The position numbers were made by a program, and so were the translations under genes. Shown piece by piece: positions 57,330 to 64,000 of a DNA stretch of 64,000 nt; position 1 is the stretch's first letter; every line of letters starts with the position of its first letter. This DNA is from an uncultured Lachnospiraceae bacterium. Lineage in GTDB: Bacteria; Bacillota; Clostridia; Lachnospirales; Lachnospiraceae. The notes beneath the pieces were generated by a model. The model saw only the letters and a list, made by a program, of their open reading frames with translations, made no database searches and had not been told where the DNA came from. The stretch lies in contig CAMNOU010000014.1 of assembly GCA_946546945.1 (NCBI GenBank), positions 23,705-87,704 of the forward strand. Direction: 5' to 3'.

Positions 57330-58073
57330 ATGCGATTTCATATACTGACATTGTTTCCGGATATGGTTCGCCAGGGACTCATGACGAGCATCATCGGGAA
57401 CGCAATTGAGAAAAAGATCCTTGAACTGGATATCGTGAACATCAGAGACTATACACTGGACAGGCACCGCAAGGTGGATGATTATCCTTATGGAGGGGGA
57501 GCCGGCATGGTGATGCAGGCCCAGCCCATCTATGATGCCTGGCGTTCTGTTGTGGCACGCATCGGGAAAAAACCGCGGTGTGTCTATCTGACGCCGCAGG
57601 GAAAAGTGTTTGACCAGACGGCAGCAAAAGACTTTGCGCAGGAAGAGGATCTGATTTTCCTGTGCGGACATTACGAAGGAGTGGACGAGCGGGTCCTGGA
57701 GGAGATCGTCACAGATTATTTCTCCATCGGAGACTACGTGCTGACAGGAGGGGAGCTGGCCGCCATGGTCATGACAGATGCCATTTCGCGCATGGTTCCC
57801 GGCGTGCTCACCAATGATCTTTCCGGCCTGTCTGAATCCCTGGAGGGAGGTCTTTTGGAATATCCCCAGTACAGCCGTCCGGCCGAATGGCGGGGCAGGC
57901 GTGTGCCGGATGTGCTTCTGAGCGGGGACCATCAAAAGGTGGAAGAGTGGAGAAGAAAACAGTCTGTCCTGCGCACGCTGCACAATCGTCCGGAACTTCT
58001 GGATGAGGCGGTTTTATCGGAAAAAGACGCAAAAGTTATTCTCGAAGAATTAAAAAACGCTAAAAAACCCTGA
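57330..58073 (+). CDS. trmD: tRNA (guanine-37-N1)-methyltransferase TrmD
   Basis: A 247-residue SPOUT-class enzyme with MRFHILTLFPDM at the N-terminus, DDYPYGGGAGMVMQ, and the knot segments LCGHYEGVDERV and SIGDYVLTGGELAA that bind S-adenosylmethionine. It methylates G37 next to the anticodon to prevent frameshifting. GGAGG lies just upstream of the ATG, and rimM ends 60 bases before. Confidence 0.97.
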   Translation: MRFHILTLFPDMVRQGLMTSIIGNAIEKKILELDIVNIRDYTLDRHRKVDDYPYGGGAGMVMQAQPIYDAWRSVVARIGKKPRCVYLTPQGKVFDQTAAKDFAQEEDLIFLCGHYEGVDERVLEEIVTDYFSIGDYVLTGGELAAMVMTDAISRMVPGVLTNDLSGLSESLEGGLLEYPQYSRPAEWRGRRVPDVLLSGDHQKVEEWRRKQSVLRTLHNRPELLDEAVLSEKDAKVILEELKNAKKP

Positions 58074-58089
58074 TAAAGAAAGAAAATAC

Positions 58090-58118
58090 TTGCATTTTAC
58101 AGGGCACTGTGGTAAATT
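58090..58118 (+). promoter_or_regulatory. rplS promoter
   Basis: TTGCAT at 58090-58095 and TAAATT at 58113-58118 with a 17-base spacer and a TGG extension before the -10. The leader is about 75 bases. Confidence 0.75.
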
Positions 58119-58137
58119 ATTATTTGTTGTGAATAGA

Positions 58138-58163
58138 AGAGATGGTCCTCTGTTACGTGAGAG
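58138..58163 (+). promoter_or_regulatory. Possible rplS leader structure
   Basis: AGAG at 58138, CTCT at 58148 and AGAG at 58160 allow two mutually exclusive short hairpins. L19 leaders exist in Bacillota, but this match is weak and I offer it only as a candidate. Confidence 0.3.
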
Positions 58164-58198
58164 TATTAAGAACATCAAAATAATAGGAGGTCACAAAA

Positions 58199-58552
58199 AT
58201 GAATGCATATGAGATTATCAAAAACATTGAAGCAGGACAGATGAAGGACGAAGTAGCAGAGTTTCACGTAGGAGATACCGTTCGTGTACATGCTAAGATC
58301 AAAGAGGGAAACCGCGAGAGAATCCAGGTTTTCGAAGGTACTGTTTTAAAGAGACAGGGCGGATCAAACCGCGAGACTTTCACTGTTCGTAAGTTCTCTA
58401 ACGGCGTTGGCGTTGAGAAGACATGGCCGGTTCATTCTCCGATCGTTGAGAAGATCGAGGTCGTTCGTTACGGTAAGGTAAGAAGAGCGAAACTGAACTA
58501 CTTAAGAGGCCGCGTTGGTAAGAGAGCAAAGGTCAAAGAGTTAGTCAGATAA
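58199..58552 (+). CDS. rplS: 50S ribosomal protein L19
   Basis: A 117-residue protein with the L19 pattern [21 protein letters not shown] and [11 protein letters not shown], ending in the basic [20 protein letters not shown] (split region). It sits at the 30S-50S interface. AGGAGG precedes the ATG. It has its own promoter and a terminator, so it forms a separate unit inside the conserved block. Confidence 0.97.
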   Translation: MNAYEIIKNIEAGQMKDEVAEFHVGDTVRVHAKIKEGNRERIQVFEGTVLKRQGGSNRETFTVRKFSNGVGVEKTWPVHSPIVEKIEVVRYGKVRRAKLNYLRGRVGKRAKVKELVR

Positions 58553-58564
58553 GAATGCTTTCGA

Positions 58565-58594
58565 GAAGGGGTTGTGGTTGCACAGCCCCTTTTT
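58565..58594 (+). terminator. Rho-independent terminator after rplS
   Basis: AAGGGG and CCCCTT with an inner TGTG/CACA pairing, followed by TTTT. Confidence 0.85.
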
Positions 58595-58641
58595 GTTTGG
58601 CAGAGATCTTTTGCAGTGAAAGGTAAGGTCAGGAGGCAAAG

Positions 58642-59226
58642 ATGGCATTTGGTCGTTCAAAAGGATTAAGCTTCAGAAACAAAAGAAAAAAGGTATCAGC
58701 ATCCGCCGCCAAACGGAATGCGGTGTTTGTGCTTCAGATCATCATCGTGCTTCTGATTGCTTATGTGCTGGTGTTCTGCGCCGGTATGAAGGTAACAGTG
58801 GCCGGCAATTCGATGGAGAGCACATTGAAAGACGGCGAAGCCGTGCTGATTAACCGTTTTACCTACTTTATCAGCGACCCGAAACCGGGAGATGTGGTTG
58901 CCTTTCTGCCGAAAGGAAATGAAAAAAGCCATTATTACATCAAACGGATCGTGGGAACGCCGGGCGATAAAGTGCAGATCCGCGAGGGTGTGCTGTATGT
59001 AAACGGAGAGATGTTCGATGAAGAAGACACCGAGGCCATCACCCATGCCGGGCTGGCGGAGGAGGAACTGACGGTTGGTGAGGATGAATATTTTGTCATC
59101 GGCGACAACCGCAACAGCAGCGAAGACAGCCGGTACGCCAATATCGGAAATGTGCGTGATGAGGATATCGTAGGAAAAGTATGGTTTGCGTACAATTCCA
59201 TTCGCGACATGGGGAGGGTAAAGTAA
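58642..59226 (+). CDS. lepB: Signal peptidase I
   Basis: A 194-residue membrane protease with one N-terminal transmembrane segment (about residues 29-52). The catalytic serine is in GNSMESTL and the general-base lysine in KRIVGTPGD; the box E GDNRNSSEDSR is complete. It removes signal peptides outside the membrane. The ATG at 58642 follows AGGAGG. It ends two bases before the RbgA gene start. Confidence 0.95.
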   Translation: MAFGRSKGLSFRNKRKKVSASAAKRNAVFVLQIIIVLLIAYVLVFCAGMKVTVAGNSMESTLKDGEAVLINRFTYFISDPKPGDVVAFLPKGNEKSHYYIKRIVGTPGDKVQIREGVLYVNGEMFDEEDTEAITHAGLAEEELTVGEDEYFVIGDNRNSSEDSRYANIGNVRDEDIVGKVWFAYNSIRDMGRVK

Positions 59227-59228
59227 AG

Positions 59229-60083
59229 ATGAATTATCAGTGGTATCCGGGACATATGACAAAAGCAAAACGGCAGATGCAGGAAGACATCAGACTGATC
59301 GATCTGGTCATTGAGCTGGTGGATGCCCGTATTCCTTTAAGCAGCAGAAATCCCGATATCGATGAGCTCGGGAAAAATAAAGCACGCCTGATCCTTTTGA
59401 ACAAGTCAGACCTGTCCGATGAAAATGCAAACCGGCAATGGTCGGACTGGTTTCAGAAAAAAGGATTTTATGTAGTTGAACTGGATGCCCGGAAAAGAAA
59501 CCGGATGAATCAGATACAGTCCGCGATTATGGAGGCCTGCCGGGAAAAAATCGAGCGGGACAGAAAACGCGGCATCAGGAACAGACCGGTGCGCGCCATG
59601 GTGGTCGGGATCCCGAATGTCGGGAAATCCACGTTTATCAATTCCTTTGCCGGAAAGGCCTGCGCAAAAACAGGAAACAAACCGGGAGTCACAAAAGGCA
59701 AGCAGTGGATCCGGCTGAACAAGAGTGTTGAGCTTCTTGATACACCGGGAATCCTCTGGCCCAGATTTGATGACCAGTCGGTGGGACTGCGCCTGGCACT
59801 GATTGGCTCGATGAACGATGATCTGCTCAACACAGATGAACTTTCTCTGGAACTGATCACCTATCTGACAGCGCACTACCCGGGGGCACTTTCAGAACGC
59901 TACCAGGTATCGGAAGACCATGACAGACCGGTCGAAATCCTGGAAGAGATTGCCCGGAAGCGAAACTGTATTCAGAAAGGAAATGAAATAGATTACAGCA
60001 AAGCGGCCAATCTGGTCATTGATGAGTTCCGGAGCGGAAGAATCGGGCGGATCACACTGGAGCTGCCCGGCGGGCCGGAATAA
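59229..60083 (+). CDS. rbgA: Ribosome biogenesis GTPase RbgA (YlqF)
   Basis: A 284-residue circularly permuted GTPase: G4 (NKSDLS) comes before G1 (GIPNVGKSTFINSF) and G3 (DTPGILWP). The N-terminal YQWYPGHMTKAKRQM is diagnostic. RbgA acts late in 50S assembly and is recruited near uL6. The ATG at 59229 follows GGGAGGG; an upstream in-frame codon lies inside lepB. It is followed 35 bases later by rnhB, as in other Bacillota. Confidence 0.95.
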   Translation: MNYQWYPGHMTKAKRQMQEDIRLIDLVIELVDARIPLSSRNPDIDELGKNKARLILLNKSDLSDENANRQWSDWFQKKGFYVVELDARKRNRMNQIQSAIMEACREKIERDRKRGIRNRPVRAMVVGIPNVGKSTFINSFAGKACAKTGNKPGVTKGKQWIRLNKSVELLDTPGILWPRFDDQSVGLRLALIGSMNDDLLNTDELSLELITYLTAHYPGALSERYQVSEDHDRPVEILEEIARKRNCIQKGNEIDYSKAANLVIDEFRSGRIGRITLELPGGPE

Positions 60084-60118
60084 AAAAGAATCCGGTCAGA
60101 AAGGAACAAACAGCTGCC

Positions 60119-60880
60119 ATGTCTGAGAAAAATATAAGCGAGATCAGAACAATCTATAAAAATATCAGCACAGAGGATCTGGAGGCGTTCATAGACACTT
60201 ATGAGCAGGATCCCCGGCAGGGCGTACAGACGATTGTCGCCCAGGCAAAGAACCGCAGACAAAAGCTCCGGGAGGAACTGCAAAGGATCGAGAATCTGAA
60301 AGTCTACGAGCGCAGGTATGCAGAGTATGCCACTATCTGCGGCATTGATGAGGCGGGGCGCGGACCCCTGGCCGGCCCGGTAGTCGCCGGGGCAGTTATC
60401 CTGCCGAAGGACTGCCGGATTTTGTATATCAACGACTCCAAGAAGCTGACTGCGAAAAAAAGAGAGGAACTCTATGAGGAAATCATGCGGCAGGCAGTTT
60501 CTGTCGGCGTTGGCATGGCCAGTCCTGCCCGCATTGATGAGATCAACATCCTGCAGGCGACTTATGAAGCCATGCGCGAGGCGGTCGGAAAGCTGGATCC
60601 GCAGCCGGGACTGCTTTTGAATGACGCAGTAACCATACCGGGGATTGAAATTAAGCAGGTCCCGATCATAAAGGGAGACGCCAAAAGCATCTCCATCGGA
60701 GCGGCCAGTATTATTGCGAAGGTGACCAGGGACCGGCTGATGATGGAGTATGACCGGATCATGCCGGAATACGGCTTTGCGTCCAACAAGGGATACGGAT
60801 CGGCTGCGCACATAGCCGCGCTGAAAAAATACGGGCCGTCACCGATCCACAGACAATCCTTTATCGGACATTTTGTGTAA
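60119..60880 (+). CDS. rnhB: Ribonuclease HII
   Basis: A 253-residue RNase HII with ICGIDEAGRGPLAGPVVAGA carrying the first two acidic active-site residues, INDSKKLT and the C-terminal YDRIMPEYGFASNKGYG. About 70 N-terminal residues form a helical extension typical of Bacillota RnhB. It cuts RNA in RNA-DNA hybrids, including single ribonucleotides left in DNA. Confidence 0.96.
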   Translation: MSEKNISEIRTIYKNISTEDLEAFIDTYEQDPRQGVQTIVAQAKNRRQKLREELQRIENLKVYERRYAEYATICGIDEAGRGPLAGPVVAGAVILPKDCRILYINDSKKLTAKKREELYEEIMRQAVSVGVGMASPARIDEINILQATYEAMREAVGKLDPQPGLLLNDAVTIPGIEIKQVPIIKGDAKSISIGAASIIAKVTRDRLMMEYDRIMPEYGFASNKGYGSAAHIAALKKYGPSPIHRQSFIGHFV

Positions 60881-60896
60881 AAAGGAAGGAAGGTAT

Positions 60897-61265
60897 ATGC
60901 CGAACAAACGAAAGATCGGTGACGAGTATGAGCAGATGGCAGTCATCTATCTGAGAAAACACGGTTACCGAATAAAGGAAAGGAATTTCCGGTGCAAATT
61001 CGGAGAAGTGGACATCATTGCAAAGAAAGGAAACTATCTGGTTTTCATCGAAGTGAAATTCCGCAGCTCAAACGTCTATGGAACGCCGGCGGAAGCCGTC
61101 AACTATGCAAAACAGCGGCGGATTTCCAATGTCGCTTCTTTTTATCTCTACAAAAACAAATATCCGGCGGATACGCCGGTGCGTTTTGATGTGGCCGCGA
61201 TATCGGAAGAGGGAATCAGAATCATTGAAAACGCATTCCCCTACTGCGGGCGGTACATGGCCTGA
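60897..61265 (+). CDS. YraN-family (UPF0102) nuclease-like protein
   Basis: A 122-residue protein with the restriction-endonuclease-like core of the YraN family: IGDEYEQMAVIYLRKHGYRI, FGEVDIIAKKGNYLVFIEVKFRS (split into the D and E-x-K positions). It follows rnhB by 16 bases, the standard neighbour. Its substrate is not established. The ATG at 60897 follows AAGGAAGG. Confidence 0.92.
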   Translation: MPNKRKIGDEYEQMAVIYLRKHGYRIKERNFRCKFGEVDIIAKKGNYLVFIEVKFRSSNVYGTPAEAVNYAKQRRISNVASFYLYKNKYPADTPVRFDVAAISEEGIRIIENAFPYCGRYMA

Positions 61266-61289
61266 TGACAAAACAGGAGGAAACCGGGT

Positions 61290-62156
61290 ATGGAATTTGA
61301 AAGAAAAAATCAGACGGACAGAATGGAACTGATCCGCGTGCCGATCAAAAGGGATGAGGAAGAGCTTGCCTTCCCGGTGCTGCAGTTCCCCTCGATTGCC
61401 CGGACAGGGATCGTCAGGCATTGTTTTACAACCAGAGCAGGCGGGGTGAGCAGCGGGATTTTTTCAACACTGAACCTGAGCTTTACCAGAGGGGATGACC
61501 CGGAGGCTGTCAGGGAAAATTACAGGAGAGTGGCAGCTTCCCTGGGTGCGGATTATGAAAAAATTGTCTGTTCTGACCAGACACATACGACCAATGTGCG
61601 GGTCGTTACAGAGGAGGATGCCGGAAAAGGTGTGATCCGTCCGAGGGATTATACAGATGTGGACGGAATGATCACAAATGTACCGGGACTTGTGCTGGCT
61701 GCCTTTTTTGCCGACTGTGTACCGCTGTATTTTGTGGATCCGGTGCACCGGGCGATTGGCCTTTCCCATTCCGGATGGCGCGGAACTTCAGCGCGTATGG
61801 GACGTGAGACACTTTTACGGATGCGCGAGACGTACGGTACAAAGCCGCAGGATGTGATCTGTGCAATCGGGCCTTCCATCTGCCAGGACTGCTATGAAGT
61901 CAGTGAGGATGTTGCGGAAGTGTTCCGGAACGAATTTTCCGGATATGAGGAAGAAATCCTCCTGGATAAGAAAAACGGGAAATATCAGCTGGATCTGTGG
62001 AGAGCAAATGAAATCGTTCTTCTGGAAGCAGGGGTGCAGCAGAAACATCTGTCGGTCACCGATCTTTGTACCTGCTGCAATCCGAAGCTTCTGTTCTCAC
62101 ACAGAGCGAGCCATGGAAAACGGGGAAATCTGGGGGCTTTCTTAAGCCTGATCTGA
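61290..62156 (+). CDS. YfiH/PgeF-family multicopper polyphenol oxidase / purine nucleoside phosphorylase-like protein
   Basis: A 288-residue protein of the YfiH (LACC1-like) family. The metal/active-site residues are visible in FFADCVPLYFVD, HSGWRGTSARM and GPSICQDCYEVS. Relatives act on purine nucleosides and cleave N-acetylmuramoyl-L-Ser mistakes in peptidoglycan precursors (PgeF). The N-terminal 30 residues are less typical. AGGAGG lies upstream of the ATG. It ends 11 bases from the convergent ABC-F gene. Confidence 0.87.
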   Translation: MEFERKNQTDRMELIRVPIKRDEEELAFPVLQFPSIARTGIVRHCFTTRAGGVSSGIFSTLNLSFTRGDDPEAVRENYRRVAASLGADYEKIVCSDQTHTTNVRVVTEEDAGKGVIRPRDYTDVDGMITNVPGLVLAAFFADCVPLYFVDPVHRAIGLSHSGWRGTSARMGRETLLRMRETYGTKPQDVICAIGPSICQDCYEVSEDVAEVFRNEFSGYEEEILLDKKNGKYQLDLWRANEIVLLEAGVQQKHLSVTDLCTCCNPKLLFSHRASHGKRGNLGAFLSLI

Positions 62157-62166
62157 CGGGGAAGAC

Positions 62167-63807
62167 TTAATTGTCTTCCTCGTCTGTTTTTGCCATGGTA
62201 TAGACCTGACGTTTTCTGGCCATTTCATCGCTCTCGAGATACTCGTCATAGGTAGTGATCTTGTCGATCATCGTGCCGTTCGGCATGAACTCAATGATGC
62301 GGTTCGCGGTCGTCTGTACGATCTGATGATCGCGGGAGGCGAAAAGAAGAACGCCCGGGAATTTGATCAGACCGTTGTTGAGCGCTGTAATCGACTCCAT
62401 ATCGAGGTGATCGGTCGGCTCGTCGAGAATCAGCACATTGGAAGCCTCGATCATCATACGGGAGAAGAGGACACGTACCTTTTCCCCGCCGGAGAGGACG
62501 CGCATTTTCTTGACGCCGTCTTCGCCCGGGAAGAGCATACGCCCGAGGAATCCGCGCACATAGGTGGCATCCTTGATCTCTGAATACTGGGTCAGCCAGT
62601 CGACAATGACCAGATCCGTGTCAAAGATTCTGGTATTATCCTTCGGGAAATAAGACTGGCTCGTGGTCACGCCCCATTTATATGAGCCTTCATCCGGCTC
62701 CATCTCGCCGGTGATGATTTTGAACAGCGTGGTCTTTGCCAGCTCATTGCTCCCGACAAACGCGATCTTGTCATCGTGACCGACGATGAAGGAGATGTTA
62801 TCCAGGATCTTGACCCCGTCAATGGTCTTGCTCAGCCCTTCCACAGTCAGGACCTCATTCCCGATCTCGCGGGACGGACGGAAATCAATATAGGGGTACT
62901 TTCGGCTGGAAGGCTTGATCTCATCCAGCTGGATCTTTTCCAGAGCCTTTTTCCGGGATGTCGCCTGTTTGGACTTGGATGCATTGGCGGAAAAGCGGGA
63001 GATGAACTCCTGCAGTTCTTTGATCTTTTCTTCCTTCTTTTTATTTGCCTCTTTCATCTGCCTGATCATCAGCTGGCTGGATTCGTACCAGAAATCATAG
63101 TTGCCGGCATACAGCTGAATCTTTGCGTAATCAATGTCCGCGATATGTGTACATACCTTATTTAAGAAGTAGCGGTCATGGGAGACCACAATGACGGTGT
63201 TCTCAAAGTTGATCAGAAATTCCTCCAGCCATGCGATGGCGTCCAGATCCAGATTGTTGGTCGGCTCATCCAGGAGAAGAATATCAGGATTTCCGAACAG
63301 AGCCTGCGCAAGCAGGACCTTGACCTTGAGGGGGCCGGTAAGCTCGCTCATCATCATGTAGTGGTACCCGGAATCAATGCCGAGCCCGTTTAACAGCATG
63401 GCGGCGTCTGACTCCGCATTCCATCCGTCCATGTCGGCGAATTCGGCTTCCAGTTCGCTGGCGCGGATGCCGTCTTCATCGGAAAAATCTTCCTTCATGT
63501 AAATGGCGTCTTTTTCCTTCATGATATCATACAGACGCTGGTTGCCCATGATCACCGTATCGAGTACCGGAAAGGCGTCATATTTAAAATGATCCTGCTG
63601 CAGGAAGGAAAGCCGCTGGCCGGGAGTGATGGTGACATCTCCGTTCGTGGGCTCCAGCTGCCCGTTCAGGATTTTCAAAAAGGTGGACTTGCCTGCGCCG
63701 TTCGCGCCGATCAGTCCGTAGCAGTTGCCCTCGGTGAATTTGATGTTTACATCTTCGAAGAGGGCTTTTTTGCCGATTCTGAGTGTGACATTATTTGCAC
63801 TGATCAT
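62167..63807 (-). CDS. ABC-F family ATPase (YkpA/YbiT-like)
   Basis: A 546-residue duplicated ABC ATPase without membrane segments. Site 1 has GLIGANGAGKSTFLK, signature SELTGPLKVKV and LLLDEPTNNLDL; site 2 has a degenerate P-loop GSNELAKTTL, signature LSGGEKVRV and LILDEPTDHLDME. A charged linker with FSANASKSKQATSRKK joins them, and there is a C-terminal tail. The degenerate first signature and second P-loop also occur in the Bacillus YkpA group. ABC-F proteins act on the ribosome; no antibiotic resistance can be assigned. The ATG at 63807 follows AGGAGA. Confidence 0.92.
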   Translation of the reverse strand: MISANNVTLRIGKKALFEDVNIKFTEGNCYGLIGANGAGKSTFLKILNGQLEPTNGDVTITPGQRLSFLQQDHFKYDAFPVLDTVIMGNQRLYDIMKEKDAIYMKEDFSDEDGIRASELEAEFADMDGWNAESDAAMLLNGLGIDSGYHYMMMSELTGPLKVKVLLAQALFGNPDILLLDEPTNNLDLDAIAWLEEFLINFENTVIVVSHDRYFLNKVCTHIADIDYAKIQLYAGNYDFWYESSQLMIRQMKEANKKKEEKIKELQEFISRFSANASKSKQATSRKKALEKIQLDEIKPSSRKYPYIDFRPSREIGNEVLTVEGLSKTIDGVKILDNISFIVGHDDKIAFVGSNELAKTTLFKIITGEMEPDEGSYKWGVTTSQSYFPKDNTRIFDTDLVIVDWLTQYSEIKDATYVRGFLGRMLFPGEDGVKKMRVLSGGEKVRVLFSRMMIEASNVLILDEPTDHLDMESITALNNGLIKFPGVLLFASRDHQIVQTTANRIIEFMPNGTMIDKITTYDEYLESDEMARKRQVYTMAKTDEEDN

Positions 63808-63888
63808 ATTTTATAATCTCCTGTTGTTATAATCTGAAATAAAACGGATCCGGCGAAGATATCAGCCGCGCCGAAAGGACCAACAGAT

Positions 63889-63917
63889 ATTTTACAGGAG
63901 ATTACAGGGAAACGCAA
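63889..63917 (-). promoter_or_regulatory. Promoter of the ABC-F gene
   Basis: On the minus strand TTGCGT (63917-63912) and TAAAAT (63894-63889) are 17 bases apart, giving a leader of about 75 bases. Confidence 0.65.
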
Positions 63918-64000
63918 GAATTATCAGAAGTTTTTGACGAAAACAGCTGTACAGGTGTCAATGATTGGTAACACTTCACCTTTAAATGAATGTCAAGGGT

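Noticed and set aside
62167..63807. ABC-F protein as an antibiotic-resistance (ARE) gene
   Set aside because: Its motifs match the housekeeping YkpA/YbiT group and there is no resistance-type neighbour or long interdomain linker diagnostic of ARE proteins.

Overview
The window is ordinary chromosome from a Gram-positive, anaerobic clostridial bacterium, most probably a member of the Lachnospiraceae (Bacillota). I infer this from the gene order ylxM-ffh-rpsP-khpA-rimM-trmD-rplS-lepB-rbgA-rnhB-yraN, the paired glgC/glgD genes, CIRCE-controlled groESL, a putative K+-dependent membrane pyrophosphatase, AGGAGG-type ribosome binding sites with some TTG and GTG starts, and moderate GC. No species can be named from the sequence alone. 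I see no prophage, insertion sequence, integrase or CRISPR array.

Layout. 1-1359: tail of a CobU-type cobalamin gene, a divergent prephenate dehydratase-like gene and a deoxyinosine glycosylase. 1412-2168: tRNA-Val, tRNA-Met and tmRNA, each transcription unit with recognisable promoter and terminator. 2251-8254: aminotransferase, SnoaL-like protein, a two-component system, hisH-hisF and ung. 8366-12622: a second type IIA topoisomerase pair. 12629-13664 (minus): azlDC. 13889-20115: membrane pyrophosphatase, a HAD phosphatase, groES-groEL, a structured repeat block and two small proteins. 20319-26057: an L-arabinose catabolic cluster (GntP-type permease, small membrane protein, FGGY kinase, araD, araA), then degV. 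27233-39004: glgC-glgD, purA, a lipoprotein, a SEC-C protein, thrS, a nucleotidase/guanylate-kinase-like fusion, and carB.

39131-42923 is a tight four-gene cassette (SGNH lipoprotein, DUF4358-like protein, MBOAT acyltransferase, DHHW protein) that fits O-acetylation of a surface polysaccharide. 42937-44739 (minus) is a subtilisin-family protease without a signal peptide. 44916-47528 encodes a TetM/EF-G-like GTPase fused to a C-terminal NYN/PIN nuclease domain of the YacP/Rae1 type. lon follows, with its own near-perfect CIRCE operator. 50058-54148 (minus) is a compact polysaccharide-initiation operon (sugar phosphotransferase, CpsA/LCP protein, glycosyltransferase). 54351-62156 is the conserved SRP/ribosome/tRNA-modification block and 62167-63807 (minus) an ABC-F protein.

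The most interesting items are the translational GTPase-nuclease fusion, the nucleotidase fused to a kinase domain with an altered P-loop, HrcA-type control of lon, a topoisomerase A subunit carrying Gly at the position equivalent to E. coli GyrA Asp87, and two families of short palindromic repeats between genes. Assignments rest on reading motifs and context; no database search was run.
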